NCBI RefSeq assembly: GCF_000308695.1
Contig: NZ_BAGG01000077.1
Location: 1-64,000, forward strand
DNA: 64,000 nucleotides
Reading direction: 5' to 3'
Source: Nocardia takedensis NBRC 100417
GTDB taxonomy: Bacteria; Actinomycetota; Actinomycetes; Mycobacteriales; Mycobacteriaceae
Position numbers and translations under genes: made by a program. Positions 26,056 through 35,184 of the stretch are shown in pieces. The notes beneath the pieces are model-generated. The model was not told the DNA's origin and did no database searches. It was given only the letters and a program-made list of their open reading frames with translations. Numbering within the stretch: the first letter of the stretch is position 1; each line of letters starts with the position of its first letter.

Positions 26056-27787
26056 GCTGACGTGCTCGGACGAGCGATTCAAAACGCTGACCTTTCGCCC
26101 GGGCCTCAATATTCTCGTCGCCGAACGCACCGAGGTCTCCGACCAGGGCGAGAGCCGCAACAGCAGCGGCAAGACCAGTTTCGTGAAGATCCTGCGCTAC
26201 CTGGTCGGCGGCGACCTACCACTTGAATTCAAGTCGCCACATCTCGAGCAGCATGTGTTCACGGCGCACCTTGCGCTCCCTGTTCCCGGAAAGCCACAGT
26301 CCCCGTCGACCACGGTTGCTCGTGCCGTCCAGTCCGGCAATCGGGTGCGGATTGACGGCTGGGAGGCGGTAGCGCACAGTTCCGAGACCAAGGTGGACGA
26401 CTGGAAGGCCATGCAGGCCAAGTTCTTGTTCAACATCCCCGCTGACGCCGACCGACCGACCACCGGTCAGTTGTGGGCACAGTTGATCCGCACGGCTTTC
26501 GGTAATCCGGTCAAAGGCTTTCATGCCGAATCCGACTGGGAATCGGGCGTGCGACTCGGCTTCATGCTCGGCCTGTCGCCCCAGACGCTGAGCAAGGCAG
26601 GCGAACTCGATCGCCTCGACAAACAAGGCCGCGCCATTCGCAAAGCCGTCAAAGAAGGCGCCTTCAGTCACCTGTCCCTGGATGAACCCGACCTACGTGC
26701 CCGACTTGCCGCCGCGCGGCGGCACCGGGACCGGATGCAAAACCACCTGCACGGCTTCCGCGTCGACGAGCAGTACGGTGACCATCAGCGCGAAGCCGAC
26801 GCACTCACCGCCGAGATCGAGGAACTCAACAGCGAGGGCCTGCTGTTGCAGCGCCGAACACGGGAACTCGAACGGACCCTACGCGACGAGGTGACCGTCA
26901 CCTCGAGCAGCGAGCTGACCGAGCGAGTGAAAAGGGTCTACACCGAGATCGGCCTCGTACTCCCGCACTCGGTGACACATCGCTTCTCCGAGGTCGCCGC
27001 ATTCCACGAATCGGTCGTACGCAACCGGCGCATGTTCTTGCAGCAGGAACTCGAGGCGGCAAGGTCTCGCCTGCGAGCCATCGACAGCGAGCGTCTCGAT
27101 CTCGACCGGCGACGTGCCCGAGTGATCGGGCTGCTCCGGGAGACAGTCGCGCTGGATACCTTCCTCACCGCGCAACGCGACCTCGCCGCGCTCGAAGCCG
27201 ACGTCGCCGACATCGAACGCCGTCTCGACGCCGCTCGAACGATGAGCTCGATCAACGACACCATCAAGATCAAGACCGCTGAACTGGTGGCAGCGGTCCG
27301 CGCCGAAACCCAGGAACGCGCGGATCGTCTGGACGAATCGATAGCGCTGTTCAATGAACTGGGCACGGAGATCTATTCCGACCGCGAGGCTTCGCTGTAC
27401 ATCGCTCCATCCCCGAAGGGGATACTCAAGGTCGAGCCACGGATCTCGGGGGATGCCAGTTCCGGGGTACGCAGCGTCGAGACGTTCATGCTCGACCTCG
27501 TCTGCACACTCGCCGCGATCAAGGCCGAACGCGGACCGCGAATCCTCGTCCACGACAGCCATCTGTTCGATGCGATCGATTCGCGTCAGGTGGCATCCTG
27601 CCTGAATATCGGAGCGCGGCTCGCCGACGAATACGGATTCCAGTACATCGTCGCCTTGAACTCCGATTTCCTCGACAGTGTCGAAGCGCAGAGTGACGGA
27701 GCGTTCGATGCCGAACCCTACGTCATCGACCAGCGACTGACCGACGAAACGGAGACGGGCGGACTGTTCGGCTTCCGCTTCGATTAG
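26042..27787 (+). CDS. DUF2326-family ABC/SMC-like ATPase of ABC-three-component system
   Basis: A 581-residue RecN/SMC-like ATPase of the DUF2326 family. The Walker A region is GESRNSSGKTSF at residues 36-47, with the N-terminal strand pair KTLTFRPGLNILVAE (14-28). A coiled-coil occupies about 210-440. The C-terminal ATPase half includes RSVETFMLDLVCTLAAI near 480 and the Walker B-like ILVHDSHLFDAID near 502, characteristic of DUF2326. ATG at 26042 overlaps the middle component. Codon choice is less GC-rich at third positions than in jetABC, consistent with separate acquisition. It lies convergent to the M15 peptidase gene. Confidence 0.8.
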   Translation: MFLGKLTCSDERFKTLTFRPGLNILVAERTEVSDQGESRNSSGKTSFVKILRYLVGGDLPLEFKSPHLEQHVFTAHLALPVPGKPQSPSTTVARAVQSGNRVRIDGWEAVAHSSETKVDDWKAMQAKFLFNIPADADRPTTGQLWAQLIRTAFGNPVKGFHAESDWESGVRLGFMLGLSPQTLSKAGELDRLDKQGRAIRKAVKEGAFSHLSLDEPDLRARLAAARRHRDRMQNHLHGFRVDEQYGDHQREADALTAEIEELNSEGLLLQRRTRELERTLRDEVTVTSSSELTERVKRVYTEIGLVLPHSVTHRFSEVAAFHESVVRNRRMFLQQELEAARSRLRAIDSERLDLDRRRARVIGLLRETVALDTFLTAQRDLAALEADVADIERRLDAARTMSSINDTIKIKTAELVAAVRAETQERADRLDESIALFNELGTEIYSDREASLYIAPSPKGILKVEPRISGDASSGVRSVETFMLDLVCTLAAIKAERGPRILVHDSHLFDAIDSRQVASCLNIGARLADEYGFQYIVALNSDFLDSVEAQSDGAFDAEPYVIDQRLTDETETGGLFGFRFD

Positions 27788-27827
27788 TTCACCGTCCCGA
27801 TGCGCTTTTTCACAAGGGCAAGAACGG

Positions 27828-28340
27828 TCAGCGTTCGCTGGCGTCGGGGAGCATGGGTGGGCAGGCGCCGCCGGGGACGGTGGCTATCTGGAAGTGCCAC
27901 CATTCGTTGATGAAAGTGCGGCACAGGCCCCAGCGGTTGCCGTGGGTTTCGAGCCATTGGGCGCCGGCCTCGGGGCCGACGTCGATCGCCTCGCCTGCGA
28001 CGTGGCTGGATTCCTCGGGGGGCAGCACCCAGCGGCGGGCGGCGTCGGGGCTGCCGTAGGTGGCGATGCCGTCTTCCCAGAGTTGTTGCTGTTCGGCCCA
28101 GGTGCGGTAGCCGGAGTTGAGGTAGAGGGGGACGCCCTGGGCGTGGGCGGAGTCCTCGGCCAGCGAGTAGGCCAGGGCGAGCGGGGCGATGAGCCCGTCG
28201 GTGCCGGTCGCGAGGGCCAGTACCTCGCGTTGGTCCTCGGCGGCGGCGGTGGGCCCGGTCGCGGCCACGACCGCGGGGGTGAGGACCGTCAGCAGACCCA
28301 ATACCACCCGCCGACGGAACCGCACACCATCTAGCAACAT
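27828..28340 (-). CDS. Secreted M15-family D,D-peptidase (VanY-like)
   Basis: A 170-residue zinc peptidase expected to trim peptidoglycan stem peptides outside the membrane. Residues 1-35 form a signal peptide (RFRRRVVLGLLTVLTPAVVAA). The M15B motifs are present: LNSGYRTWAEQQQLW (74-88), SSHVAGEAID with zinc ligands His113 and Asp120, and EWWHF with Glu146 and His149. Its 3' end is duplicated, in decayed form, at 24490-24603 on the other side of the ABC-3C genes. It lies 36 bases from fumarase on the same strand. Confidence 0.9.
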   Translation of the reverse strand: MLLDGVRFRRRVVLGLLTVLTPAVVAATGPTAAAEDQREVLALATGTDGLIAPLALAYSLAEDSAHAQGVPLYLNSGYRTWAEQQQLWEDGIATYGSPDAARRWVLPPEESSHVAGEAIDVGPEAGAQWLETHGNRWGLCRTFINEWWHFQIATVPGGACPPMLPDASER

Positions 28341-28376
28341 GTCAGCAATCCTAACGCTGTCCCGCTCCGCGTAGTC

Positions 28377-30053
<1,677 letters not shown>

Positions 30054-30141
30054 GGATCGCTCTCCTTCGGGCGGAACTGGGGCTCGGTCGCTCGGCTGGG
30101 CTCGAGCACAGCGAGCCTATCCACCGGTCCCGCGGCCGAAT

Positions 30142-30194
30142 GGGTTAGGCAACCCTACCCACGCGGGTCGACCGCAAAGGTTGCACGTTCAACC
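30142..30194. promoter_or_regulatory. Two inverted repeats between fumarase and MarR genes
   Basis: GGGTT-AGGC-AACCC at 30142-30155 and GGTTGCACGTTCAACC at 30179-30194 (7 of 8 base pairs symmetrical). They share the GGTT/AACC half-site and lie about midway between the divergent starts at 30053 and 30308, a typical MarR-family operator position. Binding is inferred. Confidence 0.4.
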
Positions 30195-30281
30195 CCGGCG
30201 GTGCTACCACTCGTTCCAGCACCATCGCGGCCCGGTCGGGCCGGACTTATCTGTGAGCATTCGAGTTTGGAGGGGCCCGCC

Positions 30282-30311
30282 GTGACCGAGCACAGCGAGG
30301 CGGTGTCGTGA
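30282..30311 (+). CDS. Possible 9-residue leader peptide ahead of MarR gene
   Basis: GTG ACC GAG CAC AGC GAG GCG GTG TCG TGA encodes MTEHSEAVS. Its GTG has a strong ribosome site (TTGGAGGGG) at suitable spacing, and its TGA overlaps the MarR start codon (GTGA). This could couple MarR translation to the leader. A chance frame is possible. Confidence 0.3.
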   Translation: MTEHSEAVS

Positions 30312-30778
30312 ACGAACCACAATGGCTGGACGATGTCGAAATGCGCGCGTGGCTCGGATTCGTGCGCACGCGCGATCTGATCGCCGCCGCGGTGGGCCGG
30401 GATTCGGCGCGCCACTCCAACCTCACCTATGTCGAGTACTCGGTCCTGGCGAATCTGGCGACCTCCCCCGATTCCCGGTTGACCTTCGCCGAATTGGCGG
30501 AGTCGCTGGAGTGGTCGCAGAGTCGGCTCTCCCATCAGATCACCCGGATGGAGAAGCGCGGACTGGTCGCGCGCGAACCGATTCCCGACGACGCGCGCCG
30601 CACCGCCGCCCGCCTGACCCCGCGCGGGATCGAGGCGCTGGGCACGGCCGCGCCCGCGCACGTGCACAGCGTGCGCAGGCACATGATCGACGCCCTGGAC
30701 CGCGACCAGTTGACCGCGCTCGCCGACATCTACGACACGTTGCTGGCCCACCATCGAAGACCCGCGCGGGAATCCTGA
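30308..30778 (+). CDS. MarR-family transcriptional regulator
   Basis: A 156-residue MarR protein: N-terminal dimerisation helix, then the winged helix with LTFAELAESLEWSQSRLSHQITRMEKRGLV (about 62-91) and the wing REPIPDDARRTAARLTPRG. Dimeric repressors of this family often answer to small aromatic ligands or oxidants. Divergent from fumarase and convergent with mftD (10 bases between stops). The GTG at 30308 overlaps the stop of a possible leader peptide. Confidence 0.88.
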   Translation: MNEPQWLDDVEMRAWLGFVRTRDLIAAAVGRDSARHSNLTYVEYSVLANLATSPDSRLTFAELAESLEWSQSRLSHQITRMEKRGLVAREPIPDDARRTAARLTPRGIEALGTAAPAHVHSVRRHMIDALDRDQLTALADIYDTLLAHHRRPARES

Positions 30779-30788
30779 CCCGACCCGC

Positions 30789-31988
30789 TCAGCTCACCTC
30801 GGCGACCGCCGCGCGCGCCGGAACGCCCAGCGCGCGCTCGAATCCCGCGGGCACCACCAGATCGCCGCGATCCAACTCGGCCACACTGGTCTTGCGCAAG
30901 CCCAGCAGCGCGGAATCGATGCCGCCGCGCAGGATGTCGAGCACGTTCTCCACGCCCGCCTGACCGTTGGCCGCCAGACCCCACAGGTAGGCGCGGCCGA
31001 TCAGCACCGCCCGCGCGCCCAGCGCGACCGCCTTGACCACATCGCTGCCACGGCGCACGCCGCCGTCGAGCACGACCTCGATCTGCGAGCCGACCGCCTC
31101 GGCGATGACCGGCAGCGCCCGGATCGAGGCCGGGGTGCCGTCGAGGTTGTTGCCGCCGTGGTTGGACACCGAGATCGCCGCGACGCCCGCGTCCACGGCC
31201 CGGTGCGCGTCGTCGACGCGGATGACGCCCTTGAGCATGACCGGGCCGCCCCATTGCTCGACCACCCAGCGCACGTCGTCCCAGTCGGGGGCGGGCGTGC
31301 CCATCCATTCGCCGTAGGCGCCGAAGAACCCGGGGGCCGCGCCGCCGTTGACGGCCATGTTCGGCGCGGTCAGGTCGGGGATGTGGCCGGAGCGGGCGTA
31401 GGTGGCCAGCCAACGCGGCCGCGCCAAGGTCTGCGGCGCGAATTTCAGCATGGTGCGCAGGTCGAGCTTTTCGGGAATGACGGGGCTGCCCCAGTCGCGG
31501 CCGTGTGAGAAGGACCAGTCCAGGGTGAGGATCAGCCCGACCGCGCCCGCGGCCTTGGCCCGCGCCATGCGTTCGACGATCTCGTCCTTGCCGCCGCACC
31601 AGTACAGCTGGAAGAAGGTGGCGGGGTTGGCCGCGATCACCTCCTCGACGGGTTTGCTGGCGAAGGAACTGAGCCCCATGGGAATTCCGCGCGCGGCGGC
31701 AGCGCGGGCCACGGCCACCTCGCCGTCGGGGTGCACGGCCTGCACGCCGGTGGGCGAGATCATCACCGGCATCGACAGCGACTGGCCGAGCAGCGTCGTG
31801 GACTGGTCGCGGTCGCCGATCGGGCCCGCGCAGTGCGGCGCGAAGCCGAGTTCGGTGAAGGCGGCCTGGTTCTCGTCGATGGTCTGGCCGCGTTCGGACC
31901 CGGCGATGAGCGCGCCGTAGACCGATCGGGGCAGGCGCTTCTTCGCGCGGCGCTGCGCCTCGGCGACGGTTTCGAACCAGGGATTCAT
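30789..31988 (-). CDS. mftD: Pre-mycofactocin synthase MftD (FMN-dependent alpha-hydroxyacid oxidase fold)
   Basis: A 399-residue FMN enzyme of the lactate-dehydrogenase/glycolate-oxidase fold. In mycofactocin biosynthesis it oxidatively deaminates the cyclised C-terminal Val-Tyr residue to form the redox-active alpha-keto lactam. Hallmarks are ISPTGVQAVHPDGEVAVARAAAARG (about 78), VSNHGGNNLDGTPASIRALP (about 255) with the catalytic HGG, and VVLDGGVRRGSDVVKAVALGARAVLIG (about 290); these match M. tuberculosis Rv0694 almost residue for residue. ATG at 31988 overlaps the mftE stop (ATGA). No mftA, mftB or mftC lies nearby. Confidence 0.93.
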   Translation of the reverse strand: MNPWFETVAEAQRRAKKRLPRSVYGALIAGSERGQTIDENQAAFTELGFAPHCAGPIGDRDQSTTLLGQSLSMPVMISPTGVQAVHPDGEVAVARAAAARGIPMGLSSFASKPVEEVIAANPATFFQLYWCGGKDEIVERMARAKAAGAVGLILTLDWSFSHGRDWGSPVIPEKLDLRTMLKFAPQTLARPRWLATYARSGHIPDLTAPNMAVNGGAAPGFFGAYGEWMGTPAPDWDDVRWVVEQWGGPVMLKGVIRVDDAHRAVDAGVAAISVSNHGGNNLDGTPASIRALPVIAEAVGSQIEVVLDGGVRRGSDVVKAVALGARAVLIGRAYLWGLAANGQAGVENVLDILRGGIDSALLGLRKTSVAELDRGDLVVPAGFERALGVPARAAVAEVS

Positions 31989-32689
31989 CGGTGGATCCTT
32001 TCGGGTGCGGCCACCGGCCACCACAGCCGGGTCGTGTCGTACAGGTCGGTGATCGAGGCGTCGAGCAGGGCGCGTCCCTCGGCGGCGTGCGCGCCGGTGG
32101 GATCGCCGAGGACGCCGTTGGCGCTGACCGCGCGGACCCCGCCCGCGCGCAGCAGGGGCAGGGTTTCGGCGAGCGGTCGGGTGTCGCCGGGTTCGGCGCG
32201 GTCGACGCGCACGAGGTCGGGGCGCAGCGCGAGCATCAAGGAGGTCTCGGTGCGGCCCGCGTGCGGGTCGCCGCCGTAGCGGGGCAGGTAGGCGCGCACG
32301 TCGCGGGATTCCGAGCGCAGCAGGGCCTCGGCGCGGCGCAGCGGCTCGGCGTTGCCGCCGTGCGCGCTGACCAGCACGATCCGCCCGTAGGTCGCGGTGG
32401 CCGAGCGGCACAGTTCGACCAGCAGCAGTTCCAGCGCGGCCTGGCCGATGGACAGCGTGCCGGGGAATCCGTCGTGCTCCCCGCTCGAGCCGTAGGGGAC
32501 GGCGGGCGCGACCAGGACATCGGGTCGGCGTTCGGCCAGCCCCGCGCACAGCGCCCGGGCCAGGTCGGTGTCGGTGGACAGCGGCAGGTGCGGCCCGTGC
32601 TGTTCGGTAGCCCCGAGCGGGACGACGAGGATCACATCCGGGGGTCGGTATGCGCCGACCTCCGGCCAGGTGAGATCCGCCACTGTCAT
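31985..32689 (-). CDS. mftE: Mycofactocin system creatininase-family peptidase MftE
   Basis: A 234-residue metal-dependent amidase of the creatininase fold. In the mycofactocin pathway it releases the C-terminal Val-Tyr-derived dipeptide from the MftA precursor. Metal and substrate motifs are VPLGATEQHGPHLPLSTDTD (about 24-43), SAHGGNAEPL (about 115), and GGDPHAGRTETSLML (about 140), followed by GVLGDPTGAHAAEGRALL, the last being distinctive for MftE. Here mftE precedes mftD, the reverse of the M. tuberculosis order (D then E). It is divergent from mftR with only 63 bases between start codons. Confidence 0.92.
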   Translation of the reverse strand: MTVADLTWPEVGAYRPPDVILVVPLGATEQHGPHLPLSTDTDLARALCAGLAERRPDVLVAPAVPYGSSGEHDGFPGTLSIGQAALELLLVELCRSATATYGRIVLVSAHGGNAEPLRRAEALLRSESRDVRAYLPRYGGDPHAGRTETSLMLALRPDLVRVDRAEPGDTRPLAETLPLLRAGGVRAVSANGVLGDPTGAHAAEGRALLDASITDLYDTTRLWWPVAAPERIHR

Positions 32690-32695
32690 GGGCCG

Positions 32696-32701
32696 AGATT
32701 A
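32696..32701 (-). promoter_or_regulatory. -10 box (TAATCT) of mftE-mftD, leaderless
   Basis: On the minus strand TAATCT ends 7 bases before the mftE ATG (32689), so the transcript would begin at the start codon. It lies 2 bases from the palindrome at 32704. Confidence 0.5.
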
Positions 32702-32703
32702 AC

Positions 32704-32716
32704 GTCAGTCACTGAC
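32704..32716. promoter_or_regulatory. Perfect palindrome, candidate MftR operator
   Basis: GTCAGT-C-ACTGAC is a perfect 6+1+6 inverted repeat in the 63-base space between mftE and mftR. It falls just upstream of the mftE -10 box and upstream of the mftR promoter, where a TetR-type repressor would control both. Inference from position and symmetry. Confidence 0.6.
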
Positions 32717-32740
32717 AAAATCAAGGAGTCCGCGCGCTGC

Positions 32741-32746
32741 CATACT
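32741..32746 (+). promoter_or_regulatory. -10 box (CATACT) of mftR, leaderless
   Basis: CATACT ends 7 bases before the mftR GTG (32753). No ribosome site precedes the GTG. Confidence 0.45.
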
Positions 32747-32752
32747 GCTGCG

Positions 32753-33346
32753 GTGACCACATCGGGCCCGGCGGGCCGCGGCCGCCCGCGCGGCACCAGC
32801 AAACGCGAACTCGAACTCATCGCGATGCGCCTGTTCAGCGCCCAGGGATTCGACGACACCACCGTCGAACAGATCGCCGCCGCGGCCGGTGTCAGCGGCC
32901 GGACCTTCTTCCGCTACTTCCCCACCAAGGCCGAGGTCCTGTGGTCGCAGTTCGACGACGAAGTCGGCGGCCTGCGCACCGCTTTCGCCGCCGTCACCGC
33001 CGAGGAACCCATGATGGCGGCCGTGCGCCGGGTCGTGGTCGACGCCAACCGCTACCGCGCCGAGGACGTGCCCGAACTGCGCACCCGGATGCACCTGATC
33101 AGCACCGTCCCCGCGCTCGCGGCCACCGCGGGCGCGCACTACGACGCGTGGGAACGCGCGGTCAGCGCCTTCGCCGCGCGCCGCCTCGACCAGTCCGAGG
33201 ACGCGCTCATCCCGCTCGCGGTCGGCCGCACCACCCTGGCCGCGGCCCGCGCCGCCTTCGACGCCTGGCTCACCGCCGCCGACGCCGACCTCACCGTCTA
33301 CCTCGACCGCGCCCTGGCCGCGCTCGAACGCGGCTTCCGCGAATGA
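32753..33346 (+). CDS. mftR: Mycofactocin system TetR-family regulator MftR
   Basis: A 197-residue TetR protein. The helix-turn-helix is IAMRLFSAQGFDDTTVEQIAAAAGVSGRTFFRYFPTKAEVLW (about residues 23-63). The ligand-binding part, with RVVVDANRYRAEDVPELRTRM near 100, is like MftR of mycobacteria, which represses mft genes and is reported to respond to acyl-CoA. The gene is divergent from mftE. It starts at GTG 32753. Confidence 0.85.
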   Translation: MTTSGPAGRGRPRGTSKRELELIAMRLFSAQGFDDTTVEQIAAAAGVSGRTFFRYFPTKAEVLWSQFDDEVGGLRTAFAAVTAEEPMMAAVRRVVVDANRYRAEDVPELRTRMHLISTVPALAATAGAHYDAWERAVSAFAARRLDQSEDALIPLAVGRTTLAAARAAFDAWLTAADADLTVYLDRALAALERGFRE

Positions 33347-33370
33347 ACCCCGCCGCCCTGGCTACCCGCA

Positions 33371-33398
33371 GGTTTCGTGGCCAATCGACGCGGGGTAT
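33371..33398 (+). promoter_or_regulatory. SigF/SigB-type promoter of the stressosome operon
   Basis: GGTTTC (33371-33376), 16-base spacer, GGGTAT (33393-33398). This fits the GTTT-N15-17-GGGTAT consensus of the stress sigma factors SigF/SigB. It lies 76 bases upstream of the rsbR ATG at 33475. It suggests that the sigma factor regulated by this module also transcribes it. Confidence 0.6.
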
Positions 33399-33474
33399 GA
33401 CTAGGCTCGGTAGCGGCTAGGCAGCCACACGCACGATGATCCCGACATACCCGTCGAAAGGGGCTGGAATTTCC

Positions 33475-34380
33475 ATGTCCGAGGTGTCCATGAGCCTTTC
33501 GGCGGATTCGCTCGCCGCGGGACCGGTCGACAACCTGCTGCCGCAGTTGGTCGAGCACCTGCGCCAGAATCGCACCGCCCTGCGCGAGGAATGGGCACGT
33601 CGCATCACCGATGCCCAGCTGCTCACCGCGATGACTCCGGAGGAAGTCTTCTCCGAGGCCACCTCGGTCTACGACAACTACGTCGAGGTGCTCGAGACCG
33701 GTAGCGTCGAGGCCCTGCAGGCCTACGCCCGCGACCTGTCCGAACGCATCATCCCGCGAGGCGTCGAGACCGACGAGGTCCTCGGCATCGTGCTGCTGCT
33801 GCGCGACGTGCTGGCCCGCTCGCTGTTCGAGAAGTACCAGTCCAACTTCGAGCTGCTCAACCACGTCTTGGACGCCTACGAACCGGCCGCCAACCGCATC
33901 GCCAGCACCGTGGCCATCTCCTTCGTGCAGGAACGCGAACGCGTCATCCGCCAGCAGCAGGAAGCCATCCGCGAGCTGTCCACCCCGGTGCTCCAGGTGC
34001 GCGAACAGCTGCTCATCCTCCCCATCATCGGCGTGCTCGACAGCCAGCGCGCCCGCCAGCTCACCGAACAGCTGCTGCGCGCGATCCGCGCCAACCGCGC
34101 CAAGGTCGTCGTCATCGACATCACCGGCGTCCCCGAGATCGACTCCACCGTGGCCAACCACCTCGTGCAGACGGTCGACGCCTCCGGCCTGATGGGCGCC
34201 AACGTCATCATCACCGGCCTGTCCTCGGAGATCGCGCTGACCCTGGTCACCATCGGCCTGGACCTGTCGAAGATGAACGCCGTCGGCGACCTCCAGGGCG
34301 GTATCGAGGAGGCCGAGCGACTGCTCGGCTACGAGGTCACCCGCGTGACCGATCGGCTCGCCGAGCGCGACGGGCGCTGA
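33475..34380 (+). CDS. rsbR: Stressosome scaffold/sensor RsbR
   Basis: A 301-residue RsbR-type protein: N-terminal RsbRD-like four-helix sensor (about 20-165), linker helix (QERERVIRQQQEAIRELS), and C-terminal STAS domain (about 170-290). RsbR and RsbS build the stressosome that holds RsbT until stress. The two phosphoacceptor sites of B. subtilis RsbRA (T171 and T205, 34 residues apart) align by spacing with Ser190 (GVLDSQRA) and Ser224 (EIDSTVA) here, so both would be serines. ATG at 33475 follows AAAGGGG; the upstream ATG at 33436 lacks a good ribosome site. First gene of a five-gene operon. Confidence 0.87.
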   Translation: MSEVSMSLSADSLAAGPVDNLLPQLVEHLRQNRTALREEWARRITDAQLLTAMTPEEVFSEATSVYDNYVEVLETGSVEALQAYARDLSERIIPRGVETDEVLGIVLLLRDVLARSLFEKYQSNFELLNHVLDAYEPAANRIASTVAISFVQERERVIRQQQEAIRELSTPVLQVREQLLILPIIGVLDSQRARQLTEQLLRAIRANRAKVVVIDITGVPEIDSTVANHLVQTVDASGLMGANVIITGLSSEIALTLVTIGLDLSKMNAVGDLQGGIEEAERLLGYEVTRVTDRLAERDGR

Positions 34381-34391
34381 TCGGTCCGATC

Positions 34392-34781
34392 ATGCCGGTA
34401 CCCATCCTCAAACAGGGCACGTATCTCATCGCCTCGGTGCAGTCCGCGCTGACCGACGCCGATACCGAGCGCCTGCAAGACGATCTGATGACCCAGGTCA
34501 GCAGATACCGGGCGCACGGCATCATCGTCGACGTCACCGCGATCGACGTGATGGACTCGTTCGCCGCTCGTTCGCTGCGCACCATCGCGCACATGACCCA
34601 GTTGCGCGGGGCGGAGACCGTGATCGTCGGTCTACAGCCCGAAGTCGCCTTCGCCATGGTGCAACTGGGCTTGACATTCGAGGACATGCACACCGCCCTC
34701 GACCTGGAAGAGGGACTCGCGTGGCTGGATCGCAAGGCCTCCGGACGTCGCCAGCGAGACGGTCGTGACAGTGGCCGCTGA
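34392..34781 (+). CDS. rsbS: Stressosome STAS protein RsbS
   Basis: A 129-residue single STAS domain. The phosphorylation site is Ser56 in VMDSFAARSL (Ser59 of B. subtilis RsbS). The N-terminus MPVPILKQGTYLIASVQSAL and TVIVGLQPEVAFAMVQLGL near 80 are conserved. Unphosphorylated RsbS sequesters RsbT; phosphorylation by RsbT frees it. It lies 11 bases after rsbR and overlaps rsbT by 17 bases. Confidence 0.9.
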   Translation: MPVPILKQGTYLIASVQSALTDADTERLQDDLMTQVSRYRAHGIIVDVTAIDVMDSFAARSLRTIAHMTQLRGAETVIVGLQPEVAFAMVQLGLTFEDMHTALDLEEGLAWLDRKASGRRQRDGRDSGR

Positions 34782-35184
34782 GAGCATGGTGATCGCGGTG
34801 GTGGTGTCCGAGGACATCGTGACCGCGCGTCAAGCCGGACGGGAGTTGGCAGCGGAACTCGGCTTCTCCCTCACCGACCGGACCATGATCTCCACGGCGA
34901 TCTCCGAGATCGCCCGCAACATCACCAGTTACGCGGGCAGCGGGGAGATCCGGTTGCTGGTCGGTGACCGCGAAGGACGGCGGGCGCTGGTGGTGCAGGC
35001 CCAGGACCAAGGGCCCGGCATCCGCGACATCGCCCGCGCGCTCGACGACGGCTACTCCACCGGCCGCGGGCTCGGTCTCGGCCTGCCCGGGGCGCAGCGG
35101 CTCATGGACCGCCTCATCGTCGAATCCGCGCCCGGTCGCGGCACCTTGGTGGAAATGTGGAAGTGGGTGCCCAACGGTGCATGA
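34765..35184 (+). CDS. rsbT: Switch protein kinase RsbT
   Basis: A 139-residue GHKL-type Ser/Thr kinase. The N-box is TAISEIARNITSYAG (about 43-57), the Asp-Gly box QDQGPGI (about 78-84) and the G2 lid STGRGLGLGLPGA (about 97-109). RsbT phosphorylates RsbS and RsbR on stress, leaves the complex, and activates an RsbU-type phosphatase; such a phosphatase is the last gene of this operon. GTG at 34765; overlaps the next gene by 8 bases. Confidence 0.9.
   Translation: MTVAAESMVIAVVVSEDIVTARQAGRELAAELGFSLTDRTMISTAISEIARNITSYAGSGEIRLLVGDREGRRALVVQAQDQGPGIRDIARALDDGYSTGRGLGLGLPGAQRLMDRLIVESAPGRGTLVEMWKWVPNGA

Noticed and set aside
17085..28376. Transposase or integrase flanking the defence island
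   Set aside because: All frames were read; none resembles a tyrosine/serine integrase or transposase. The resolvase-fold protein lacks the catalytic serine.
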